From Semisulcospira habei (Eukaryota > Mollusca > Gastropoda > Semisulcospiridae), in assembly GCA_036245525.1 (NCBI GenBank), contig BTPG01000006.1, positions 74,382,727-74,446,726 on the forward strand: a stretch of 64,000 bases of DNA, written 5' to 3'. Under the pieces are notes generated by a model that had not been told where the DNA came from, made no database searches, and saw only the letters and a list, made by a program, of their open reading frames with translations. A program made the position numbers and the translations under genes. This document shows positions 20,880-31,194 of the stretch, in pieces; the stretch's first letter is position 1; each line of letters opens with the position of its first letter.

Positions 20880-21930
20880 TATACCTTTACTGAGGTTAGC
20901 AGTATTTAGACGTTTAGTCTATTTACCATGAATTCCTCTTATTGGGATTAGATTATTGGTTTAATTAGAAGTAGAAGTTTGGTCTACTTATGCAGATCCT
21001 TTATTTGGGGTTTGGGGCAAGTAGACCTATGCCTATTTACCATAAGATCATATTACTGGTGTTACAGTAATTAGATGTTTGTTCTATTTATTGCAACGTT
21101 CATTCATTTGGGTTTTACGTTGATTAGAGGTTTGGTATATTGGCATATTTATTTTAAAAAATCAACTAATTTGGGATATTGTGGAGACCTTATCTTTGAT
21201 TTTGCAGTTACTGGTCTATTTACCACAAAATCCCACACTTAGGGTTTGTGGTAAATAAACAGTTGGGCTATTTACTGCAAAATTCTATATTTTGGGTTCT
21301 GCAGTAAGTAGACATTGGGGCTATTTACTGCAAAGTACCATATTTTGGGTTCTGCAGTAAATATAAATTTATTCTATTTACTGCAAAGTCCCTTACTGAG
21401 GTTTTGTGGTAGGTAGATGTCTGGTCTATTTACTGCAAAGTCCTTTATTTAGGGTTTTGCAGTAAAAATTCATTTGGTTTATTTAATGCAAAGTCCATAT
21501 TTTGGGTTTTGTAGTATGTAGATGTTTGGTCTGTTGACTGCAAAGTGCCTTATTTTTGGTTTTTCAGTAGGTAGATGTTTAGTCCATTTATTGCAAAGTG
21601 CCTTTATTTATTTATTTTCTTTTGTGGTAGTGCCTCATTTTCAATTTTGCGGGAGGTGGGTTTTGTGGTAGGTGGAAGTTTGTCTATTTACCACAACATG
21701 CTTCACTTTGTTTTGTGTTAGATAGACGTTTGGTCTATTTACCGGAAAGTGCCTCATTTTTGGTTTTGTGGTAGACGTTTGGTCTATTTGCTGCAAAGTG
21801 CCTTATTTGGGGTTTTTAGTAGGTACTTTGGTTTATTTTCTGCAAAGTGCCTTATTTTCAGTTTTGCGGTAGGTAGACCTTTGGTTTTTCTACTACAAAG
21901 TGCCTTACTTGGGGCTCTGCAGTAGGTAAA
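20880..21930. repeat. 53-bp minisatellite array with self-complementary monomers
   Basis: CTATTTACTGCAAAGT and GGTTTTGCAGTAA-type halves alternate for about 1 kb. Monomer starts at 21271, 21324, 21377 and 21429 give a 52-53 bp period and roughly 20 units. Within each unit TTTACTGCAAA is followed by its complement TTTGCAGTAAA (or ACCACAAA/TTTGTGGT), so single strands can form serial hairpins. Confidence 0.85.
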
Positions 21931-22583
21931 CATTCGGTCAAAGTGAAAATACACATGAAAAAAATGACCTCCAATGCTGCAGACCATGTGACCCTGGCCT
22001 TGAATAATTTTAATGAGCAGGTACAAATGTCATGGCATCAAACTAAAAATGTATGATTGTTACGGCAGAGTTCACCCAAGGATCAATGGAAACTAACGAT
22101 GTTTTACTTTTTTCAAGATATGACCTTTTAGTTCACCTTTTCTAGCCCATTACGTGTGTGAAGTCGGTGAAGTTATCCACAATATTTATGTTTTGCCAAA
22201 GTATGGATTTTTTTTTACTGCAAGAGAACCTGCACTTTTAACTTCAAAAGAGGTACGCAAGAAATGGTTTAAATCTTTCGTTTCTTTATTGTCATGTTTG
22301 AAGATTTAGCCAAAGTGTTAAATAAAATTAAAAGTAATTTTACACACATTTGCTGACCAAAAAAAAAAACGTCCTTGACAGACCTAGGTGATGTGATATG
22401 ATGTGCATTGAAATCTTATCATAGGGGTTAAGGCAATCAAGCATAAACATCAGAATGGTAGCCAAGCAAAATAACAAGGCAAGCATTCACATATTCAAGC
22501 TGACATGTCATGACCTTGAATTTGAGAGTGAGCATTAACGCTGGGAGTGTATATTGATTGTTCTAAACTCCCAGATTAAAGGC

Positions 22584-22688
22584 TTATGCTTAAATAACTA
22601 CAAATGTATGGCTATTGTGCAGCTATATTAGTAAATACTTATTATGCTTAAATAACTACAAATGTATGGCTATTGTGCAGCTATATTA
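22584..22688. repeat. Direct duplication, 58-bp period
   Basis: TTATGCTTAAATAACTACAA followed by ATGTATGGCTATTGTGCAGC occurs at 22584 and 22642 with no visible difference. Confidence 0.85.
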
Positions 22689-22745
22689 TGCCTACCGCCG
22701 TGAGATGGCCTTAGTTGTCTGCTTGGCATTAAACCCAAATAACTA
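22688..22745 (+). repeat. SINE 3' tail fragment
   Basis: GCCGTGAGATGGCCTTAGTT, then GGCATTAAACCCAAATAAC: the same tail as at 187-240 and, on the other strand, 58140-58198. The head is missing. Confidence 0.65.
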
Positions 22746-22824
22746 TCTATATTATGCCTAGTGTCAAAGTATGTGGCTGTATAAATTTCAAACGTCAAAC
22801 TTCAGCTTGTATACACACTTGTCA

Positions 22825-22880
22825 CCTCCCATGATTTGCTACGGCTGATCAGCGGTAACAAATCGAGGGAGACAACCAGT
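22825..22880. repeat. Hairpin with CCTCGATT/AATCGAGG ends, copy 1 (diverged)
   Basis: CTCCCATGATTTGCTACGGC faces GCGGTAACAAATCGAGGGAG around a TGATCA centre. A better preserved copy lies at 23537-23585. Confidence 0.55.
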
Positions 22881-23536
22881 GTGCATTTATAGATGACGGA
22901 CGGACATCAAAACGGATGGACAAAAAGAAAGACATCAAAAAGATCCACTTTGCCAAAGAACGCCATACAGTGATTTTTTAAAAAAATATTATCCCGACCC
23001 TTGTTTCCTTTATTTAAGTGCTACTTAAAATATGTGTGAAAATGGCAAAAACCAAAGTTTGACTTCAAATTCAAGAACTGAAATATGAAAGGAATACGCT
23101 TCCAAATAGCAATGGCAAAATTGTTTTGTGCTAGTGTTTGTTATTGCTGTTGTTACTGAAACAAATATTAATCTCGTCATCTTCACATTATGCACTCACA
23201 CAACTTTAATGACCATGCATTTATGCAAAGCGCCACTAGATTGTCTTTGTCGCTTGCATAATGTCTATTTAGACTGATCAATCAATCACTCAGTCAGTCA
23301 ATCAGTCAATGAACAACACAAACACAGGACGTTATTCTCGTATAACAAAATCAGTACATCACTAAATTTTATCAGAATGTTTCATGACCAACGCTTGTAA
23401 AAGACTCAATAATATGACATCTTGTCTATTATCAGGATATCTCAACATTTTGATAAATTGTGATGTAAGACACAGACATATCATAAATAAATAAATAAAT
23501 ACATCTATCAATCAATAAATTCTATAATACTGTTGC

Positions 23537-23585
23537 ACTCCCTCGATTCGCTACCACTGATTAGCGGTTGCGAATCGAGGGAGAC
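23537..23585. repeat. Hairpin with CCTCGATT/AATCGAGG ends, copy 2
   Basis: CTCCCTCGATTCGCTACC and GGTTGCGAATCGAGGGAG are complementary with one mismatch around ACTGATTAGC. The GGGAGACAA just outside resembles the GGGAGATAAC motif common in gastropod leaders. Confidence 0.65.
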
Positions 23586-23691
23586 AAACGGCCGGTGCGC
23601 AATGTTTCTAGTCTGATGCTCTATGACCTTGGGATGCTCTTCTTATTTTGGAATCCAGACCACAAAGGTGACTGCCAAGCGTGTAAAATGC

Positions 23692-23867
23692 AAAGAAGTA
23701 CCGAACGATAAAGAAGTTGCCTACATCCCTTCTACGAAAGAAGATAAGTAGCAGCTGATTTCTCTGTTTGTTTGTCTATTTTGACAAAGGGTATTTACCC
23801 GAAATATTAATAAATTGTGTTGTCCCTGTCTTTTCTAAGCGTGTTTCTTTATCGTTCGGTACTTCTT
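23692..23867. repeat. Foldback element with 22-bp perfect inverted repeats
   Basis: AGAAGTACCGAACGATAAAG(AA) at 23694-23714 is the exact complement of (TT)CTTTATCGTTCGGTACTTCT at 23845-23866. The interior contains GACAAAGGGTATTTACCCGA and AATATTAATAAATTGTG. A related piece at about 26742-26870 (GACTGCCAAGCGTGTAAAATGC; ATTTATTAATATTTCAGGTA) indicates a dispersed family. Confidence 0.7.
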
Positions 23868-24529
23868 ATTTTGGAGAAATAACGTTCTATGGTAGGACTA
23901 TGAACCAACACTGAAACCATGAACTAATCAGGATACAAAATAAAAGAATCACTCATTGAAACAATAGACGAAACTTGAGTTGGACTGGGGAAACACTATC
24001 TGTGATGACCTGTGAGCAACTTAAAATATATAGGAGACTGACACTGGTTAAATTGAAACTTGATTAGAGTGGCCAAATTCCTATGTAATTTATGTGGTAA
24101 TGTGGAGACTGTCGGTCAGAAAATCTTTATTTAACCAAATGACTGCTACTGACGATACCACTCACCAGGCGGCCATCACCTGAATTAAGCAAGGGGTTAA
24201 CTTATCTCTGTTTCGATGCCACTTCATCTTGCACGCGGTGTCATCAGTATCAGTCATTGTGAAAACGCTGCCACGGACTGAACAAGCAAACACACTGGAG
24301 AACTATAGCCGTTGTGACGATGAATTCAATTTCTAAATCTCAACTATTATTTACACTTCAACTACTGCGATTCACCTCAGTCTCCCCCACGTACATGCAG
24401 CACAGCACCCATGCTGCAATGCGCAATAAGGGGCTAACAGCGAAAACTGAAAACATGACAATCTGAAACATGTTACCAAAATAATTGTGTACTATGTATA
24501 TTATAACCACAAGCATCCCCCCCCCCCCC

Positions 24530-24660
24530 CACACACACACACACCCTATTCAACCCTATCCCCCCAATGAAAGTCAGTCCTCATAAGATATTTTTTTGTT
24601 GCTTGCGCTTTAAGAACAATGAATGAATGAATGAATGAATGAATGAATGAATGAATCCGT
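24530..24660. repeat. Simple repeats: poly-C, (CA)n and (GAAT)n
   Basis: A C-run and CA-run at about 24517-24543 are followed by nine or so GAAT units at about 24618-24655. No gene was found nearby. Confidence 0.85.
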
Positions 24661-25600
24661 CAATCAATCCCCAACATCAACAACATAAGGCCACACAAAT
24701 GGTAATGTCCTACTATAATGTACAAGGAAGAGCTGACCTATGGTATCGAACTGTAGGACATAGCGGCAGCTTTGTCTACACAGGCTTTCCGCTAGGATTT
24801 AAAACTATTCATCATCAGAACGGACAGCATGACAAAACATCCTTCCAAGGTGCTCAGTCTGTCACATACTTTAGGACGAAATTATCAAATTTTGGAGATA
24901 TCCTTGGAGGTCTACTTCACCATTCTGAAGAGATACTGACCATGGCAGTTCAAGGGTGACGTAATAGCCTGGTGCCTAAAACCACCCTTTAACTATCATG
25001 GTTGATCACGACCGGGACAAGTACATCCGTCAGTACTGATCGCAAAGCTGCAAGTGTACTAGAGGTGCAGTGTCAAACATTCATGACTGAACGCCTCTTT
25101 CATCTCAAGATCTGTCTGCCCGGTGACAGATGGCCTTCTATTTTTTTCCGTCCTTGTCAAAATCTGTCCGTTAAACACGGAGCATTTTCTGTTAACAGAA
25201 AGCCTGCATGGTATACATCAACCAGTTCTGCCCATTTCTGATAAAAACTTCTTCAGTTTGTTCATACATTTGTTGACCTCGATGGGCAATCATTAAAATT
25301 ACTGTGTTTAAATATAAGCTTTTATTAATTATGAATTATTATTATGACAAGTAGTCTGTCAAAGTGCAAAGAAAACTAAATTTTCTAAAACTGTGGCCCT
25401 TTCTACAAGGGTATTTACCTTTTATGGCCTCTGTATTATAACCTTTCTGTTTTATGACTTGACCTATTAAAACTGAACAACTCTTGCAGCAAATATTTCA
25501 TTATCAGTTGCGAGTCAAACACGTTATAACCCTGTAGTTGGCATTTTGAAGTCATTGTAAATCAAACATCAACGTTTCACAGCTGTCTAAGGAACATGGA
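24660..25600. other. No recognised gene; one decayed P1 palindromic piece
   Basis: At about 24935-25005, ACCATGGCAGTTCAAGGGTG ... CACCCTTTAACTATCATGGT is a diverged copy of the P1 hairpin. Two open frames (24651-24959 and 25002-25241) have no recognisable similarity and no splice context. Confidence 0.4.
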
Positions 25601-25611
25601 TACAAAGTGGT

Positions 25612-25678
25612 CTCAGCAAGAGACATAGATCCTCATGAGCCCCCTAACGGGGCTGATGATGATCAATACGTCTTGCAT
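25612..25678. repeat. Hairpin family P3, copy
   Basis: GCAAGAGACATAGATCCTCA and GAGCCCC are followed by GGGGCT, GATGATGATCAATACGTCTTGC. The arms have several mismatches. Confidence 0.6.
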
Positions 25679-25732
25679 TTAAATATTTCTTGGCACTGAT
25701 GGGATTAAGAAGTACAAATGCACTGGCCTGTG

Positions 25733-25945
25733 CAGGAGCGGATCAGTTACCACGAGTGGAGGGGTGGGGTGTCCAAGATTTTGTTTGGGACCTTTAACCT
25801 AACAGAAAAGGCCTCCCTGACCTTGCTTCCAGTGGCCGAAAAATTGAGGAGGGGGGGGGGGGCGGGAAGAGAGTGTGTGAAGACTCAGCACTACAGGGGG
25901 AAGAGGGAGCGTGTGTGAAAACTAGCCAAAATATGAAACAGGGAG

Positions 25946-26005
<60 letters not shown>

Positions 26006-26138
26006 GGGGGGAGGGGTCCAAACACCCCAAAAAGGGACTTTGTTATAGCATTTTAAAGAATGTTTGGTTGAGTGGGTGGGGGGGGGGGGCGGGAGGGTTT
26101 GAACCCCTGGACCCCCCCCCCTTTCAGATCCGCCCCTG
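25733..26138. mobile_element. CAGGGGCGGATC-type MITE, copy 1
   Basis: The ends are CAGGAGCGGATC and, in reverse complement, CAGGGGCGGATC. CCTGTG directly flanks both sides (25727-25732 and 26139-26144). Interior blocks shared with the copies at 30843, 33459 and 40027 include CCAAAATAT, GTGTTTGGACC-type sequence, AAAAAGGGACTTTGTTATAG and long G-runs. A (GT)n tract sits inside. The ends resemble hAT-type MITEs, and no transposase is present. Confidence 0.75.
25944..26004. repeat. (GT)n microsatellite inside the MITE
   Basis: About 60 bp of GT repeat. It is absent from the other copies of this MITE, so it arose or expanded after insertion. Confidence 0.9.
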
Positions 26139-26279
26139 CCTGTGGTTTTCAGCCTTACATCCATCAAGCTACAGCACAAAGTCACAGACCAGCACATAAA
26201 TCAGATATAGTCTCTAAATAAAAATGACAAGGCTACAACAGTTCAAGTGCAAACAAACCACACATTTCTATTGGCCATA

Positions 26280-26730
26280 TGTGACCCTGCCCTTACTAGC
26301 ATCTTTCGTATAATTGACCTTTGTGCCAAATTTGGCATCAGAGCCGGACAAACTGAGACAATTCAGTACCTGCAAAAACACAAAAATTTGTGTACACATG
26401 GTAACAGTCTACACCTTGACCTTTAGGAGGGGTCAACAAAATTGGTATTCAATTCAATTCCCAAAAAATAATTTATCCCCTAAAGTGTAATTACAGTTTT
26501 GTGGATGGGGGGAACAATAAAAATAAAAATCATTCAATGCATGGAATGACCTTATCATAAAATATCATGGTGCCACCTTTCATTGAGAAGTTTAATTCAA
26601 AACTGAAATGTCAAAAATTATCTTTTCTCTGTTTTGCTGACGTCTCATGACCCTTTTGGGGTCAACCAAATAGGTCAGCATGCAAAGATATAACAATCAG
26701 TTATCTGTGTGCCAAGTTCCAGCTTGAAGT
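26280..26730. repeat. ~163-bp satellite, array 2 (diverged)
   Basis: Partial, decayed monomers show CTTTGTGCCAAATTTGGCAT, ACCTTGACCTTTAGGAGGGG and GTGTGCCAAGTTCCAGCTTG. It is the same family as 12235-12990 but more diverged. Confidence 0.6.
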
Positions 26731-27022
26731 TTGCAATCCAGACCGAACAGGTGACTGCCAAGCGTGTAAAATGCAGAGAAGAACCCAACAGAGAAAGAAA
26801 CACACTTAGAAAAGACAGTTACAGCACAATTTATTAATATTTCAGGTAAATACACTTTTTCAAAGTAGACAAGGCATGTGTTGCCAGGGCACACATGAAT
26901 CTACCTGATCAGAGAGAAGGGAGGGATGAGGGAAACACTGACATGCACAAGGACACGTAAGTTAGCCACACACACACGCACATACAGAGAAGGTGGGGAT
27001 GAGGGGAACATCATCATCATCA

Positions 27023-29398
27023 TCAGTCCCTTGCCCGAACTGGGCGTTGGGGGGACTGAAAGGCAGCAGCAACAGACAGTGCTCTCCACTGAGTTCTATT
27101 TTGGGCGGTGGCAAGCAAGTCTGGCATCTCGAGTTCGGTCCATTCTTTTATGTTTGCGACCCAACTCTTTCTCTGACGACCTCGCCGACGACTTCCTTCG
27201 AGAGTGCCTTGGAGGATAGTCTTGGACAAGGTGTTGTGTCGGGTCACGTGGCCAAACCAAGCAAGCTTGCGCCGTTTCACGGTTGCCAGAAGGGGTTCAT
27301 GTGGGCCCACCAGGGAAGTGACGATGCTCCGTACATATTCGTTGGTCTTGTGCTCGCGGTACGAGATGTGGAGCAACTTCCTCAGGCACTTGTTCTCAAA
27401 GGCCTGGATTTTCTTTTCTGAGTCTGCAAGCAGCGTCCAAGTCTCACAGCCGTAGAGTAGAATAGACACTACGAGGGACTTGTAAAGCCTGTACTTGATG
27501 GTGAAGCTGATGGAGTTACTTCGCCATATCCTGTCCAGCCTGGCCATTGCGGATGTTGCTGTACCTATCCTGATACGGATCTCTGCTATGCAACTACCGT
27601 CTTTGGACAGGGTGGCTCCCAAGTACTTGAAGCTATTGACCTCTTCTAGCTTCTGGCCGTTCATGTGAATGTTGCTGCTGCTGTCGCTTGTGGTGTTGAT
27701 CATCACTTTGCTTTTATCCGTACTGATCTCCATGCCATAAGACCCTGCGCTACTTGAAAGTTTGTCTGTCAGGTTTTGCAGCTCACTATTGCTGCCTGCC
27801 ATGAGGTCAATGTCGTCTGCGAATCGAAGATTGCACAGGGATCTGCCACCAATAGAGATTGAAGTATGGTGGTCGTGGAGGGTTTCCTGCATGATCTTCT
27901 CCAGGAATATGTTGAAAAGGACAGGAGAGAGCAGGCATCCTTGACAGACACCGATCGTCGTCCTGAAGAACTCGCCTGACTGATTGTTAAGTAGAACCGC
28001 GCTGCAGGCGTTCTTGTAAAGCGCTTCTATCATTTGGATCAGCCCCTCCTCTATGTTGAACGATCTCATGACTTGCCAGAGTCCGTCGTGCCAGACGCGA
28101 TCAAATGCTTTCCTGAAATCACGAATGAAGTTGTGGTAGAGTTCGCGCTGATGCTGCAGATGTTTCTCGATTAGGACGCGGCAGTTGAAAATCTGCTCTA
28201 CAGTGCTTCTTAGTCCAACTCTGAAGCCAGCCTGTTCTTCTGCCAGCAGTTCCTCGGCGAAAGTTTTGAGGCGGTTGAGAATGATTCTAAGCATTACTTT
28301 GCTAGGGTGACTTATCAGACTGATAGTTCTGTAGTTCTGGCACTGTTTCAGGTTTCCTTTCTTGGGGAGCGGGATCACTAGAGACTGTGTCCATTCTACT
28401 GGCCATTTCTTTTGCTCCCAGATCTTTTGACAGAGTGTAGTGAGTACCTTCGTTGTTACTTCTCCTCCATGTTTCAACAGTTCAGCAGGTACGTTGTCTA
28501 CACCTGGAGACTTTCCTCCCTTCAGGCCGCGTACGGCTGTTTCCACCTCTTCAGCTAACACTGGCATGTCTTCGGCCTTCCTGGCCCCAGCCTGGTTGTT
28601 TTGGAGGATGCTGGTGTCTGGCTCAGCCTTGTAGTTATACAAGTCTCGGCAGTACTCAGTCCATCTGTTTAGTACAGCAGTGTTTTCCGTAAGGAGTTGG
28701 CCGCTGCTGTCTTCGATGACTGTGGCTGTTCGCTGTTGAGTCTTGGTGAGGGTCCTTAGCGTTTCATAAGCCTTCTTGCTGTTGCCGTTTGCCATGCCCT
28801 CTTCCACGCTACGACACTGGTCTTCAATCCAATCTTCTTTGGCTTCTTTCATCCTCTTCCTGATCTTCTTGTTGACAAGTCTGTACTTGTTTGCTGATGT
28901 GAGGTCTTGGCCTCTCTTTTTCTTCCAGGCTCTCCTCTCATCACAGAGATCAAGGATGTCATCGGTGACCCAGGGCTGTTTGCGCTTCCTCTGCTTCCCC
29001 AGCACTTCTTCTGCTGTAGAAAGTAACACCTCTTTTATATTTCCAGCAAGGGTGTCTACGTCCCAGTCCAAAGTAGCCAAGGCTGCAAATCTGCCTCCCA
29101 CCTGGGCTTGGAAGACCTCTTCTACTTCCGGGTCTTTTAGCTTCTCGAGGTCGAATCGGATGCGAGGGCTCTTGCTGTCTCGTTTCAATGCCAGCTTCAA
29201 CTTGAGGCTAGTAAGGACGAGGTTGTGGTCGCTGCCAATATCAGCGCCAGGAAAGGACCTCGTTTGTGCTTTGTTAACGCTGGATTTGAATCGTCGAGGC
29301 AGCAAGATGAAGTCAATCTGGTTATGGACCAGGCCTCCTGGCGATTGCCATGTCACTGTTCTTGACTTCAGTCTTGTGTGGATGGAGGATATTAGCAA
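27023..29398 (-). CDS. LINE A reverse transcriptase protein (791 residues)
   Basis: The frame begins inside the end of the endonuclease domain (TVTWQSPGGLVHNQIDFILL, then SDHNLVL near residues 20-65). It continues through a linker and RT blocks: KSPGVDNVPAELLKHGG (about residue 300), NYRTISLISHPSKVMLRI, EEQAGFR, DFRKAFDRVWHDGLW, GVCQGCLLSPVLFNIFLEKI and the catalytic FADDIDLMAG (about residue 525). The C-terminal region ends with YGCETWTLL, KLAWFGHV and RRGRQRKSWVANIKEW. The RT would copy element RNA at the nicked target. The ATG given is only the first in the open frame; the real protein should start upstream in the endonuclease frame. All catalytic residues are present, so the copy is young. 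Confidence 0.88.
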   Translation of the reverse strand: MLISSIHTRLKSRTVTWQSPGGLVHNQIDFILLPRRFKSSVNKAQTRSFPGADIGSDHNLVLTSLKLKLALKRDSKSPRIRFDLEKLKDPEVEEVFQAQVGGRFAALATLDWDVDTLAGNIKEVLLSTAEEVLGKQRKRKQPWVTDDILDLCDERRAWKKKRGQDLTSANKYRLVNKKIRKRMKEAKEDWIEDQCRSVEEGMANGNSKKAYETLRTLTKTQQRTATVIEDSSGQLLTENTAVLNRWTEYCRDLYNYKAEPDTSILQNNQAGARKAEDMPVLAEEVETAVRGLKGGKSPGVDNVPAELLKHGGEVTTKVLTTLCQKIWEQKKWPVEWTQSLVIPLPKKGNLKQCQNYRTISLISHPSKVMLRIILNRLKTFAEELLAEEQAGFRVGLRSTVEQIFNCRVLIEKHLQHQRELYHNFIRDFRKAFDRVWHDGLWQVMRSFNIEEGLIQMIEALYKNACSAVLLNNQSGEFFRTTIGVCQGCLLSPVLFNIFLEKIMQETLHDHHTSISIGGRSLCNLRFADDIDLMAGSNSELQNLTDKLSSSAGSYGMEISTDKSKVMINTTSDSSSNIHMNGQKLEEVNSFKYLGATLSKDGSCIAEIRIRIGTATSAMARLDRIWRSNSISFTIKYRLYKSLVVSILLYGCETWTLLADSEKKIQAFENKCLRKLLHISYREHKTNEYVRSIVTSLVGPHEPLLATVKRRKLAWFGHVTRHNTLSKTILQGTLEGSRRRGRQRKSWVANIKEWTELEMPDLLATAQNRTQWRALSVAAAFQSPQRPVRARD

Positions 29399-30110
29399 CG
29401 GTAAGACAGTGACTCTGTGCGAACTCTAAAAGTCGCAGGCCTCTGTCAGAGTCGTTTGTTTCTCCAAGGCCAAACTTGCCAGTTGTTCCTGCCCATTGTT
29501 GGTAAGCGTCAGGGCCGATCTTTGCATTCCAGTCACCGAGGACAGTCAGAATGTCTTTCTTAGGTGTTTTCTTGATGATGTTGTCCAGTTGTTCGTAAAA
29601 TTCTTCTAATTCCTCATCATCATGATCTGCTGTTGGAGCGTATACTTGTATGATAGTGATGTTGTGCGGTCGGGCGGAGATGCGGATGGAGATTAGTCTG
29701 CTTGACACGGGGGTGCAGCTGATGACAGTTCCAGCCACCTCTTTCCTTACGATAAAAGCTACGCCATGTTCGTGCTTGGTTTCTTTTCCGCTGAACCAGA
29801 TTTTATGGCCTTCATCTGTTGTTGTTTCTCCGAAGCCTGTCCATCGAACTTCTGCAAGTCCTACAATGTCCCAGCGATAGCGCTTTAACTCGTGGGTGAG
29901 TTCCTTCACTTTGCCGCACTGGTAGAGTGTGCGAACGTTCCAAGTTCCGATAGTTATTCCTTGCGTGGGCAGCTTGATGGTGGGTTTGGTTCCAGTAACA
30001 CACTTGTCGCCCCCACCCTGGAGACCTCCAATAGGGTGCGCTGTCGTTGGTGATCCGGGCCCCGACCGATCCGGCATGTTATTCTTATTCTGTTGCTTGT
30101 CCATCAACAA
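29322..30110 (-). CDS. LINE A apurinic-type endonuclease domain (262 residues)
   Basis: From the ATG at 30110, after a short leader, IGTWNVRTLYQCGKVKELTH begins the exonuclease-endonuclease-phosphatase fold. It continues with IVGLAEVRWTGFGE, GVAFIVRKEV, IQVYAPTADHDDEE and LGDWNAKIGPDAY. This domain nicks target DNA to prime reverse transcription. It stops at 29322, while the matching continuation (HNQID, SDH) is in the overlapping frame of the RT protein. A single frame change in the 77-bp overlap therefore separates what is normally one protein in related elements. Confidence 0.85.
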   Translation of the reverse strand: MLMDKQQNKNNMPDRSGPGSPTTAHPIGGLQGGGDKCVTGTKPTIKLPTQGITIGTWNVRTLYQCGKVKELTHELKRYRWDIVGLAEVRWTGFGETTTDEGHKIWFSGKETKHEHGVAFIVRKEVAGTVISCTPVSSRLISIRISARPHNITIIQVYAPTADHDDEELEEFYEQLDNIIKKTPKKDILTVLGDWNAKIGPDAYQQWAGTTGKFGLGETNDSDRGLRLLEFAQSHCLTVANILHPHKTEVKNSDMAIARRPGP

Positions 30111-30129
30111 GCAACAGAATAAGAGTATT

Positions 30130-30840
30130 GACCGGCAACCCTTGATTAGTACATTTTATGTCTTTGAAACTGACTATGCACAAAAACCATGCTACTTATA
30201 AATCTGAAATTCACAACCAATGTAGTTTTAGTATTGAACATTTGTATTCCAAAGTTTAAAGTTGCTAACTCTCCAGGCCGTGTAAATAATTTGATAAATT
30301 TGACTGAAATGGAAAAGAAATTTAGACATTCTCAGAACTGTTGTCCTCGGCTGAATCGAAATGAACGTCAGTTGTGAGAGCTGGTCCTTATATGCGGCTT
30401 CATAGTGGTTAATTTATACCCAGAGATGGACTGTAGATGATATGCCACTTTCGTATCCTGTCCCCCGCCTTATTATACTTCCTTGGGACATGTATCCTTT
30501 TGTTTCTTCAGTTTTGTCCAGTATGATAGTGCAAGTACATGTGTCACTTTCAGCCACATGCACCTTCACATTCAGAAGACAATATACAGCCGCCCTTGCG
30601 CTATGGATAGATCCACTGAGAATTCATTCTTGATTAGTGCCCCACCAGGCTGTTTTGGAGGCAGGTTGCACGTGCATTCTGTGCAGTTTTCGGGTGTTGC
30701 TTCTGCTTTAAGGCGGACGCCCGGCCAGCATAATCACTGAAACCCATTCAGATGTCTTTTCAGTTACAATATGTGCTTTGTTGGTAACGATGAAAAGCAT
30801 TGCTTGGCCATGCTCTCTGATCAAAGTTACCGTCTCCGTT
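30130..30840. other. No recognised feature
   Basis: Short frames on the plus strand (30189-30377, 30442-30740) do not resemble any family and lack splice context. Confidence 0.3.
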
Positions 30841-30842
30841 TG

Positions 30843-31156
30843 CAGGCCCGGATCTATAAGGGGGGGGGGTAGTGGGGGTCAATGCCCCCCCCCACTCCAA
30901 ATTTGTTAAAATGCTATAAGAAAGTCCCCTTTTTGAGGTGTTTGGACCGTCCCCTCCCCCCACTGTTTGATATTTTGGCGCGCACGTAACCCCCATCGGC
31001 CCCCTGTTTGATTTTTGTTACCCCCCCCCCCCCCCACTGGTTGTTTTTACGGCGCCCCGCGCCTACCCCCCCCCCCCAACTCAAGTGATTTTTCGGCGCT
31101 CGCCCCGGCGTACCCCCTCGGCCCCCCACTCGGTTTGATTTCAGATTCGGCCCCTG
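30843..31156. mobile_element. CAGGGGCGGATC-type MITE, copy 2
   Basis: Left end CAGGCCCGGATC; right end, in reverse complement, CAGGGGCCGAATC. The shared interior reads AAATGCTATAAGAAAGTCCC, GAGGTGTTTGGACC and TTTGATATTTTGGCGCG, and long C-runs are present. The orientation is opposite to that of copy 1. Confidence 0.75.
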
Positions 31157-31194
31157 CGGAACTGTGACAAGATCTAGCGTGGTGGAGGCTTATG

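Larger units (their letters stand above)
27009..30124 (-). mobile_element. LINE A: nearly complete non-LTR retrotransposon
   Basis: This is a minus-strand element of about 3.1 kb with an endonuclease followed by a reverse transcriptase and a (GAT)n-type 3' tail at 27009-27022. The layout of an APE-type endonuclease plus RT in effectively one long frame, with a microsatellite-like tail, fits an RTE-like clade (family knowledge; assignment uncertain). No target-site duplication was found. The 5' end carries an 18-bp inverted repeat (30083-30100 / 30107-30124), possibly a tiny 5' inversion. A second, truncated copy is at 7249-7860. Confidence 0.85.

Noticed and set aside
25002..25241. 79-codon plus-strand frame as a gene
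   Set aside because: It starts within a decayed P1 palindrome and has no similarity to a known protein.
28776..29429. 217-codon plus-strand frame with serine-rich sequence
   Set aside because: Antisense shadow of the LINE A reverse transcriptase frame, which has all RT motifs on the minus strand.
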